64,000 nucleotides of DNA. Origin: Lethocerus indicus (lineage: Eukaryota > Arthropoda > Insecta > Hemiptera > Belostomatidae). Position 1 is the first letter of the stretch; every line of letters starts with the position of its first letter. Both the position numbers and the translations under genes were made by a program. Shown here in pieces: positions 12,311-24,100 of the stretch. The stretch is taken from positions 13,682,604 to 13,746,603 of the forward strand of contig JACDQD010000011.1 of NCBI GenBank assembly GCA_019843655.1, given 5' to 3'. The notes beneath the pieces were generated by a model. That model had not been told where the DNA came from, made no database searches, and was given only the letters and a program-made list of their open reading frames with translations.

Positions 12311-12974
12311 CACTAATGGAAGAAATTATTTTCATAATATATCACTACCCAAAGTTTGAAAAAAGCTAAAGTTCATATAAATTCTTCTCTTCTGATGACT
12401 CAAATCTGATCCCACCTCCTTCTAGTTCCCTTATTTATATGGAAAGCGATAAGAATATTTAAAATAACGAGGTATGTTGTTACGAAACACATCACACTTT
12501 GTACGTATATTTAAATGCTTTTTACAATATACTATGAAACAATGCTACATACAAGCTAAAAAAATAAAAAAAAAAGATTAAAGGACTAGTTCAATAAATA
12601 CCGTTTTTGGGCTGATTGTTGCAAAAACAAGAACAGAAATAGAACAGTCAGTCATAGTACCAAATTAAATGGTTCGTTCAGAATCAAAATAAAATAAAGT
12701 AATTACAACTATTTTTATAGGAATATAACAAATATCATTCCCTGATATGAGTCATCTATGTACAAGAAAAAATACAATAATAAACTCTCGAATTATAACT
12801 ATATTTCGGGAGCTATCTATTCGTCTATAAGTAAAATTTTAAAAAATTAATTTTTTTTTATACGATGATTTGATTGTGCCGAAGTATTAAATATTAAAAG
12901 TTAATTTAATGATGTATGTTACATTAACTATCTATCACAGAAAAAAAGTTAATACTTTCATTATTATTAAATGG
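12311..12974 (-). other. bdg: Probable bedraggled 3' UTR
   Basis: AT-rich stretch just 3' of the bedraggled stop codon (TAA, complement of 12975-12977). A minus-strand ATTAAA, a common poly(A) signal variant, is at 12905-12910. No repeat or gene recognised. Confidence 0.4.
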
Positions 12975-15073
12975 TTAGGTAGCGCTTTCGACACTTTTGT
13001 CGACCTCGGGCTCTTCGATGATGACGGAGTCCTGGCTGATGGGCACGGCCGCGTCCACTAACCTCTGCGAGCTCGAGCTCTGCTCAATATTGTCTCTGAT
13101 GGCACGCCTGAAACTGTTCCTCAGTATTTGGGCCACATCGGTAGCGGTCAGGTTGGAGCTGGTGGCCGCCGCCGCCGCAGCCGCCGCCGCCAAATCGTTC
13201 CTCCTCAGTTCTGTGCCGCTTTCGCTGATCACTATCGCCACTTGGTTCCTGTCTGCGGCTCCGGTCAACGACTGGTTGATCTCGACTAGGACGGCGGCGT
13301 AGTCCGGAGGCGGAGGTAGCGGCGCCAGCAGCTGGGGGCCGCCGCTGGCCGCCCCCTCCCCGCTGTTGCCCAGCACCGAAGTTATGCGCCGGACGCTCCT
13401 CCTGAAACTCTGTCGCAGCAGTTTCGCGATCCTGAAACCGAATCGTCGATAAGAGCAAATGGGTCACGGGTACAAGTGATAAAGAGATACGAATAAACTA
13501 CATTTCGCGTTTTTCTGTCCCCTCTCGCTGGTTTGGTCTTTTGCTAGACCGGTTTCGGCTGCTCGCCATCTTCAGTAACTTTTTGGCACTTTCGATGTTT
13601 TTTGGGCATCCTCACTGCACTGTCACTTGTACTGTGGTGGTTGTCATATACCTGTCTTGTTATTGTGTTTTTGGGGATGTTGTTGGTCTTCTTTGTGTTG
13701 GGGGGGGGGGTTGGGATTTTGTTAATCCGCTTAAGTCATGCCGGATTGTCCTTCAAAAGGGGGAGGTTCTTTAGTGGGATTAGCTGGCAAATATAGAGTC
13801 ACTTTGGGAATTTATCTTTTGATTTATTTTGTTGCTTTGTTTATTCTTGAAAATCTCCATATTCTCTATTACATCCATCTCTTTCCCTTTCTTGCCCCGG
13901 TGTATTAATTTTAAGGATTTGTTAATATTAACAAATCCCCTCAACACAAACAAGACAAAAGCAACATCCCCAAAAACACAATAACAAGACACCTATATAC
14001 ACAGGACAAACGGACAACCACCACAGTACAAGTGACAGTGACAGTGCAGTGAGGAAGCCCAAAAAACATCCAAAGAGCCAAAAGTGACTAACACCGCTAC
14101 TGAAGATGGCGAGCAGCCGAAACCGGTCTATAAAAAGACCAAACCGGCGAGAGGAGACAGAAACACACGAAATCTATGGTATTCCAACCCCTCACAGACC
14201 ACAAAACAGGTATGTTGTTTTGTATGAATAAACTGTAAAAGCGGATACGAATACGTTCTTAGCCCACAAGTTTCGCGTAATATTTTGTAGTCATAAGCTT
14301 TAGTAAAGAGTTGACAGACGGGGGATGAGAAGGTGATGAAAAATATTTATAATAAATGTAGGCCAGGTGGATCAAAGCCTACAAATTATCCCGATATAAC
14401 TGCATCCTTAAGCTACCAACCGATACATTGACTTAGCCAACTGTGCAATCTTCAGCTCGGATAATAGCAATAACTTGGCCCAGTGCTATCAGAGTCCACA
14501 GAGTTAAACTCACTGAAGCCTCTCAAAGAAGCCCACACTTATCCCATGTGGGCTATTTTAAGCGTTTGGATAAATTTCGTGATAGAATAAAATAATGTTG
14601 TATACGAATGTACGTAGAAAATACATTATGCGAAAATTAAGGATATTAAAATTTCCTTCAACAATAATTTAATAAAGTATAATACCTTGCGCCAGTGGCT
14701 GTTGTATATGAAGGAGGCGGTGTATATTTTGGAGGGGGATCTTCGATTGTCGCTAATGAAGGAGCTGCCGTTGAACTAGTTTCTACATCATTGGCAGTCA
14801 ATTCTGGCACTGAAGATGCCGTTTCTAACGGCGGTCTGTACAGCAGTTGCATTCTCTGTTGGGAAATTGGAAATGTACAGTAAAATATATTTGTTAAATT
14901 GTTGTAAATAATAGAAGAAGATCTGGCTCTTCCACTATCTCCCCCTGCAGTGGTCACCAGAGGTGTCCTACATAGGAGAATGTGTAGACACTAAGAAATA
15001 ACACCCTACTAGATTTTCAGTACACTGCAGCCAATATCATGAATGATTCGCAATTTTATTTTAATGTAATACA

Positions 15074-15128
<55 letters not shown>

Positions 15129-18100
15129 TATAAATATATTTTAAATCAGAAAGGTAATAAGTTGAACACTGGGTTCAACTTAATAAACTCTACATATAAG
15201 TAAAATGGGTGCTGCAACTAAATTCTTCATTCCTTAAGGGTACATCTAATATATTATGTATAAAACACATACATAAATTAATTAATACACATATATTAAA
15301 AATAATTTCTAATACTGTATGAGCATCTTAAATTGCACCACCCATGGAATTTTTGTAAATGGAATACTGATGGAAATTACTGTCTTTGTTTGTATTGCCT
15401 TTCTTAAAAAACTATGTTTATTTTTACTCACATCGAAAATGTCGGGTGGCCCTTCAGACAGATACCTGCAGCTCTGAATTATGCTGACGAATGGAACCGT
15501 TATGAGTGGAATTAGTTGAAGCATAGAACCAATTTCACGGCTCCACGAAGGCCAGAAATCATACATCATCGGTGATCGCCATTTGTACAAGTCCCTGAAG
15601 TTTCCATTTTTAAAAACTGTTATGGACAAGACCTAGAAAACAAATGATAATATTTTTATATATTATTTTTTCTTATTTTCTATGTAAATTTAATTAGAAA
15701 GATCAGATATATGTATGTCAAAAACTGACATACTTGTAAACCCTGTGCTTAATTAATTAATGGAAATAACGGCAAAATAAAAAAGAATAATATAATGAGG
15801 GAAGAAGTAGACTGGGGTCAAATAGACATTATATTAATTTTACATTAATACAGAGAGTAAGTATAAACAAACTAAAGAAAAAATAATATTAATTCAGCTT
15901 GATCACCACTAAAGATCAATGCATCATCCAGAAATTAAACTTGAATAATTTAAATGAGCAACAAAAATTTATAAATGCAATTAACATATAATCACTACAC
16001 TGAAATACATTTATAAACCATAAGGAAGGGAAATAAAAGATATATCAATCTTCAGATTGTGTTCTAGAATGAATTCAAGATAAGTTGATAAATTTCATAC
16101 TTTTTGCAAAAGTAACACCCATCATATTGTCATTATTGAGTAATACTTACAGTTATATGACAAAACTAAGTTAATATAATTTAAAATTAATCAGTTAAAT
16201 ATCACCTTTGATGAGGTATGTCAATATAAAATATAAACTATAAAAAAGAATAATTAAATATGAATATAATCTACAATTTATGAGCAAATATTTATTTAAA
16301 TATGTACGCTTTTTTGCGAGGAATGTCTATTAAGGTAAAAATTATTTGGCACGTATAATAAAAATTTTCTATTTGGCAGCATGAAAATATATACCATTAG
16401 GATAACAGGTACGACAACATTCCAAGTGAATGAGAGCAACGGAGCAGCCCAGTTGTGAAAGAAAGCGCTCGCTCTGCTGAAAAGTGTTGCCACTACAGTC
16501 TCGCCGCTGTATGGACGTCCTCTCACCATAAACACTGCTCCAATTTCCACCAGGTACAGCAGTATAATCCACCAACCCCCTCCCACACAATAGTCCAGGA
16601 AATATACCACGAATATACCCAGCTGAAAAAAAAAATATTTTACAATATAGCATTCCTAAAACTGGAACTATTTTATGCACGAGAAAATAATTTACAATAA
16701 TGAATTACAGTCTTTACTGGTAGGTACAAAGGATTAAGAGAGTCATGGTGAAAATTAAACAGTCTATACTGGGATTTTTTAAATAATGAAATGTAGTTTA
16801 AAAAATTGATTTAAAAGGTTTATATCTAAAACCTTTACTGGGAGTTCTGGAGGAAAGTAAACCAAAATTATTTTCTATCAAAATTTGGAACTGAACAGTT
16901 TTTTGGGACAATACAGGAAATCAAATTTGGACCAATGCCTTCAAGGAACTCTTGTTTATGTGGTCAGCTCAGATTTGGTTCTGAGTCAACCACAAGATGC
17001 CCAATTGAACTTCAGAAATGTTTAAAATAAATTTAAGATAAATTTACCTCGGTAGTCATCGGGAGGCCCAATATGAAACCGCAGGCGCATGTGAAAAATG
17101 TTATTGTCGTTTCCCAGTTCTTTAGTGTTTCCACCTTAATGGCCATTATACCAGTGATCACACAGTGCATTATTGCCAGCTGAAATAAAGTCAATCAATT
17201 ATCTAAGTATATAAGTTTGCTCTTTAATGTTATTAACAAATGCCTGCATCCCATTAATAATTTATAGTGTATCATTCATTAACTTGAGGGACTTTTTAAT
17301 TGATTTAATGCACACTGCAAATATAATGGAACATTTTTTGTTTCACAAAGATGACTATGGAAATAAAAAATAATTTTCAACCCATTATATATTTATCAAA
17401 ATAAATGAATTCAATTCCAGATATATAACAAAACAAAACATCTTGTGCAATAAAAAATGTCAGTTTTTAGAAGAAATGTAAATGAATAACAACTGGTTTC
17501 TAAATGACATATCAATAAATAATATGGAATTTGCAGTATCCACATATGGGACAAAACATAAATATATGATGGGGACATTTGAATAGTTCTAATATGCATT
17601 ATTTATATCTACTTGTAATCTGCATAATGTTTTCTTAATGAGTATTTACATTTTGTCATGACCATACATAAGTAGTTCTTATTCTTACAATTGTAATATG
17701 TACAATTATAATTCTTGTTTATTTTTCAAAGGTTTATAAAATTACCTGTTGAGCTATCCCAAAAAGTATCAGGATAAAATAAAACAAGATTGACCAAAAT
17801 GGGGAGAGTTTTTCAGCTCCTATAGCCGCCAAAGTTGCCGGTACAAGCTCTGTCGCCAGTCTCAATGCCTGGTAGCCACTCTGCTGTTTCGGGTTGGTTC
17901 CAGGTTTCATGATCCTCTCCCCCATCAGAAATCTAGTCTGGGGCAACCACCGGATCGGAGTGCCATCAAAAGACGTGGGCAGAGGCGACTTCGAGGGGTG
18001 AAGAAATGTGTAAGACGATTTACGCTCTGTAAAAAGACGATTCCTGGTGATATTATTTACACCATTTCTCATTTTTGCAATTTTCTGTCCCCACTCAGTC

Positions 18101-21100
18101 TCTACAAATATTAGTAAATATTACAGAAAATAAACAGTTATTTGTATTTCTAAAAAATATATGAGACCTTACTTTCAGGATTTATCCTCCTATATTATTT
18201 TATTTTCCCCTTTTTCTCACTAGAATAAAGTAGAGTAACTGAGTGCATTCAACTGTATCTAAACCTAGTCTTAACCTACTTCTCGACCTTAGTCTAAACA
18301 ACCATGATTTTTCATATCCTCAGTAAGAATCCAACTCCTGCAGCCGGCAGCCTTAATGGTTCAAAATCTAGGTTTCTAGTCAATGAGCCACTGCAACCCC
18401 CCATATTATATAATTGCTCTTGAATATTACTGTTTAAAGTTACTTGTTATTTTATAAAAATGAAAAGAACACATCTTACCGAAAGAACTGGGTATGTAGT
18501 TAAAGCCACTCGCTAATAGTATTTCACTGCAGACGTTGGCCAACAGTGCGGCCACCAGTAGAATAGCAAGTGTGAAGATTGTCACTAGAGTTGTGTCCCT
18601 GTGAAGAAAATGTTTCGGACGGTTGTGCGAAGCTATCTGCATTGCGGAAGCACCGAGAAGTCCCCAAGTGTAGAATGACTCTACAATTGCAGCGGTCCAA
18701 CTCTAATTTAAAACAAAATCGAGTGCGTTAATTTTTATTAAAAACTAATCACATATAGACTGTAATAAAGCCGGAATGCCTGTATCAATTTATTTCATAT
18801 CATAAACGTATATCTGATGTACTTTCAGATCGATAAAAGGGTTGATTTAAGTAATTTGTAAGATTAAAAGATTACAATTACCTTAGTATTGAGGAAAAAT
18901 TCACTCCAATCTGTCTGCGGAAAGATAATGAACAATCTAGAATCTGTTGGAGCTATACCCAGAAGCTTAGAGATAAGGACTAACATACCGAAGACTGGCA
19001 GCAGTGAGAAGAGATAAACAACTTTGCCATATGATTTGAGACCTGAAAACAAACAAAACTAATTATAGAACAATATATTTCAGAAAGCTTACAGCAATTG
19101 ACATTCCATATTTTGTAGGTACAGCTTCACTGATATAATAAGCATAAGATAAACTCATTAAAAATATATGTAGTGAAGAACAAAGAGGACACTCAAAGAT
19201 AGCAACTGTACAATATAATGTCCTATTTACCCTCTAATAAGCCAGCTGGTAGACAACATTTCTATTATGTTAAAATCCAAAGTTTAACTAATAAATACTT
19301 ATCTATATAATTATAAATACTGAAGATAATTAATGGTAAGATAATTAATTTAATATCTGAGAGTTCTTTCAAGGATTTTACTATTGGATTATTGTTCAAG
19401 TAATTTTTATCAGAAAATAATGAATGGGAATGAAGATTTGAGTTTAAATTTTAATACATTTTCTGTACAGTATTCTATTACAGAATGTACCTACCTTTAC
19501 TCAGACAAATGAAAACAATCATCCAAACAACAGCAAGATTAAATGTAACTTGAAACTTGAGCCGTCCAGGTGTATGAGGAGGAGCTTCAAGGTGGTGCCT
19601 CTGAAGAACAATGCCACTGAAATAGTCAGAAACAGTTTCCTCTAGCCTTGCACTCATGTTGAAATTTAAACTTGCCCCTGTGAAATACAGATTCATTAAT
19701 CAAAATTGCTATAGTGTTTGTCAGTCAACATAAAAAGTTGGGTTCAGTTGAATAACAATGTTTTCAACCAACAATGTTTCTCATAGAATGGTTCAGTTGT
19801 GATTGCACTAATATATTATCTGTCCTTTATATTAAGATAAACATTGTACTAAAAATGTTATGAAAAGTAGATTATCCATTCTGTTATCAATTGCAATCTA
19901 ACACAAACAAATTCTTTGATTTGATAGTATACACAATGAACTGTATTAAATATAAAATAGTGTTATGATGTATGCAGATACATTACTCACCAGGATACAT
20001 GATGTCATATGGTTCAGCCCATCCATAAGCATCTTGCTTAGTAATAAAAGAGTCTCGGAAGTAAACAAACAGCCATGACACTCCCACAATACTGTATATT
20101 CCAATGAACGCTTGAGAGACCAACAGAGCAATCCCAATGCCCTGAAAATAAGAGCGAACACTTTAAAACATGAAAATTACTGTTGTTGACTGTCAAAAAT
20201 AATATTCATAATATGTAATGAACGATTATAGTTAAATTCAACAGTCATTAAAACGTTAATACAGTACATAGACTCAACAAAATGCTATACTTGAAAAATG
20301 GGCGATATTTTCCACATGTCCATTGTTCCAGCTGCCAAAAGTTGACCCAGAGATACGTGAAATGTGAAAAGTGGAATACCCAACACTAGCGACATTATCA
20401 AAAACTGTAGAATGAAGTTAACTGAAAAAGGGAAAGAAAGAAGTGTTAATGTTTCAGTTTAAAATAAGTGAGTAATAACCTGACAGAACTAGCATGGAAA
20501 CAAGTTATAAGTAACTGGTTCTTTGGCTTGAATATTTTGCACTTTTACCAGTAGGCTATTTTAATTTGTATTCCCTTCCAAAATACATTTGGAAGCAATT
20601 GTTGCTAAACAGATTACAAATATTTCTAAACAAGACCAAATGGAAATAGAAATCATTTATAGGTTATAAATAATTCCGCAAACATATTTATACAGTTTTA
20701 TAAAACTATACTGAAAACAATCCTTCACTAAACAAAAACTTTTCTTGAAACTTGAACAAACACAAATTCTGTAGGATATTAAAGGGTTATTGAGTAACAA
20801 TCTATTATGATATGGAATTACTAAACAACTAAAAAGACTGTGTTATTAACAAAGTGGTTTGTTAACGCAGAATTATTTGTGCATTAAACACTTTTGGTGA
20901 ATGAAACCTATCAATAGGACTATTATGTTTTCCATAATTCAATATAAGAGAACCTAGAGCTGAAAACTATTCCAGTTGATGAGAAGTAAAAAATGAAGTC
21001 ACTGACTAAGGAAGAACATATTTGAAATAACTTCAGAAATATCGTACTCCAATATTAGTTTCTCGAAGGGGGCGTATATTATTTGAAATGTTAAAAAGAG

Positions 21101-24100
21101 AGTATACCTCCGAATTGAATGCTGAGTAAGGCGAATCTTGAAATGTTGAAGAGGCCGAGGGTGCACGCCAGGCTGGCCAACACGAAACTGAGGCTGTGCG
21201 GCCACTGGCCCAGAGGGCTGAGCGCCGCCGACTCTTCGGCCATTTCATGTTCTCTGAAATAGTGAAAACATACTATTGTTACAATTTAAAATATTTGACA
21301 ATCAACAAAAAAAAACTTGTCATAATCCCAAGAGCTTTAACGATACCCCACCTCTAGGTATGAATAGGACCGACCCAGTTAGAGTTCCGAAACTCCCAAC
21401 AGATCCTACCAGAAATTAGTGACAATTCAAGTTCTATTCGCGGAAACATTACCTCATTTATCAATTTACGAAGTATTCGAATTATATTTTTTTCTTTATT
21501 TGTACAATCAATTATACCATAATTATATGCACATGTGTTGAGTGTATGTTTCTCACTTGAATGGCTTGACAAAAGAAACCATCCGATGACGGCACTTTTC
21601 ACAATGCGTGAAATAATTTATGGCTCGGTAAAGCAATTCTACGGGCTAAGAAGATCTCCGGGCCAGCGGCGTTTAAGCCGACGCGGGGGGGAGAGTGGAT
21701 GGGTGACAGAGGAAAGGGACCGAACGACTGGATTGGGATGAGGAGAAAGGCGGGAGTGGAACTTCGGGAACCGGGATTTTGCGACTTCGTCGACTGTTGG
21801 TATGTTGAGGTCGAATTATATAGACGGTAGAATAATTAATCGAGACGTTATCCATTAAGGTTATGTCGACTGTTCCTTGCGCCTTCCCAATAACGACCGT
21901 TCATAGATAAGCATTGACCGATCAACATCCGAAAAAAAACTCGAAGAGACTTTTAATACGGTGGTAGATGGGCACTTACTTCATTTTAAGTCTATTTGAA
22001 ACAGTTGATCAGTTAATTTGCTTGGGGCCCCGAAATTAGGGCCACGATTATAGTCAATATATTCTGCCCCAATTCGCCTATTTGATAATTGTTGTTTTCC
22101 CTAACGGCGCTTCGTTAATAATATAGTGAGATATTTACGCCTGTCGGCTACCGAAGAAGCATCCTGCCATTATAGTCACCGCGCAGTAATAATAGGCGGG
22201 GATGACAGGAAATCGAACAAGCGAAAATAGATAACTTATTTAACCATTCAGTATTGATTTATTTGCATTCTTAATTCAAACTTGTATCAATCGTTATTTG
22301 ATTAGGAATCTGAACAAGCGCACTCCCTAACAACGTATTTTGTAGGCACGATGGAAGAATACAGTTGCAGAATCTTGGATTTGGATATAATAATGACAAT
22401 GGCGCTTAATATTCGTTGTGGTTTGAAACAAACCGAGGGTCTTTAGGTGCAATATCAACGTCAGGATAAAGTTAGTACATCGTCCATGACAGTATCAGTA
22501 TTAAGGAGTGCTTTCTATTCAAGTCAGGATGCTCTTATGTCCAAGTTGGAGGAATTAATGGAGGTGGCCTAATGTTAAGTAATGCTAAGAAACTGATGTG
22601 CAATTTTTAAATACCTATCAGTCATCACGGCGTTTTATTACGCACTGAAGAAAGGTTGTGTAAGCATCATTTCATGGAATGTATTCAACAACTGCCAAAT
22701 TTTCAAACCGAAGCCCCAATAGTATATTAGGCGTAACTTATTTATTTATTTGATTTAATACGTCACAAAACAATATTATGGTAACAAAAAGCTAACCTAT
22801 ATTATTAAAATAATAAAACGATTGTTAAACGTAGAATGTGTTTTAATGGCAAAGGAAAACTATTCTAGAAGAGAAATAAATCAATAAAGGAAGACTAACA
22901 ATGTGGTAAATATTTACAGGTATATGTACTGAGTCAGTATTTCGATTTCCGAGTGGGCAGCAATTTTGTTAAATGCGTTCCACTTTCAGCAGAACGGTAT
23001 TGTTTAGCAAGTCCCATTTGTGTACAAACAGCAAGAAGCTCTGCCCCGCACAATCGACAATTGTCCGCCGTCCCCAAGGAGACCGCCGCTCAAAACAAGC
23101 CCAAGTCCTTTCAGAATACAACGGCTTAACGCCTCAACGAAACACCCAGACACCGGTCAAAACTGAAAACGCATCCACTTCCATTTGTCGCCGTGTAAAA
23201 ACTCGAATTTAAAACATTCGCGATGCTCGGTATTACAGACCTCGGTCTCGGAAGCGCCCGTTCTTTTTTCCGCGTTCAATTAGCCCCAAGGAATAAATTG
23301 AACAGCGAGAACGTTAATAACAATGAAACGAGAACACGGGATAAGGATAAAAAAAATAGAATACGCTATCGGTTTGAAGGTGAAACAATATTTGGGAATC
23401 TTTTTCGGCCGGCGCCTTCACACGGCTTCGACAAAGGAACTGGGTGAGCGGGGCTTGCGAAAACCCGGTGGGTGTCGCAAATCCAGTCTAAGAGACTCAA
23501 CTGTGGAAAGAGCGATCAGAAAAAAGACTATGCTAGCGCGGAAAGAGGAGGGAATTGGGGTCAGATGTATTGAGAAGTGTGCCGGGAGTGGAGAAGGGGA
23601 CGGCCGGCGTCGCTGTTTCTCTTTCTCCCCCGACTTTTCTAACCGGCCTCGGAGATCGCTAGACTTCTAAAAATATCAACCGGCCGTCTACTAAGTAATT
23701 ACGGTCGTCCTACGGATATGCCATTCAGGAGGTGAAATTAAGCCCCGATCTCCAGGCCTTCTACAATACTATTGGGCTGGCTACCAAATATTCCCATCCG
23801 CGGGTTATGATGCACCCATAGATGTTATAAAAGTTCTATATCGGTTTTCACGAGTCTATCTCTCGTGTTGTACTATGACCATCGGTATCGATTATGGATT
23901 TCATTTGGTCGTCATCGACTTCAACCGGACGGTCACCCTCTTTTAGTGAAAACTCGCCCGAACGAAATTTTAGCAAACCGGTTTCGACAATGACGTTCTT
24001 TTAAGGCTTCATCACCGTAGACGGCGCACAGGGTTTTGTGAGCTTTGGATGCATTTTTACTGTTACGGAAATAAAAACGAGAAAATATGAAGAAAAAAAA

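Larger units (their letters stand above)
13500..14213. repeat. Foldback element with two opposed hammerhead-type motifs
   Basis: The left arm (about 13500-13735) and right arm (about 13915-14172) are reverse complements with roughly 180 bases between. The left arm read on the minus strand and the right arm on the plus strand share the order: GTGCAGTGAGG, GTTACTGAAGATGGCGAGCA or GCTACTGAAGATGGCGAGCA, GCCGAAACCGGTCTA, AGACCAAACC, GAGAGG, GACAGAAA. The right arm continues to the family tail CAGACCACAAAACAGG near 14213. The inner end of the right arm is a perfect 24-bp palindrome at 13915-13938. No transposase or reverse transcriptase reading frame is present. It lies in the last intron of bedraggled. 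Confidence 0.8.
12975..14855 (-). other. bdg: bedraggled C-terminal tail with PPxY motifs
   Basis: The last two exons (14686-14855, 12975-13431) encode about 208 residues of cytoplasmic tail. Exon 13 has two PPxY motifs close together in PPPKYTPPPSYTTATGA; exon 14 has a third in PLPPPPDYAAVL. PPxY binds WW domains such as those of Nedd4 ubiquitin ligases, which remove transporters from membranes. Two similar basic stretches occur (RIAKLLRQSFRRSVRRI and VAQILRNSFRRAIRD), suggesting an internal duplication. A nine-alanine run follows RRND. The stop is TAA at 12975-12977. The intron between the two exons holds the foldback repeat at 13500-14213. Confidence 0.8.
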
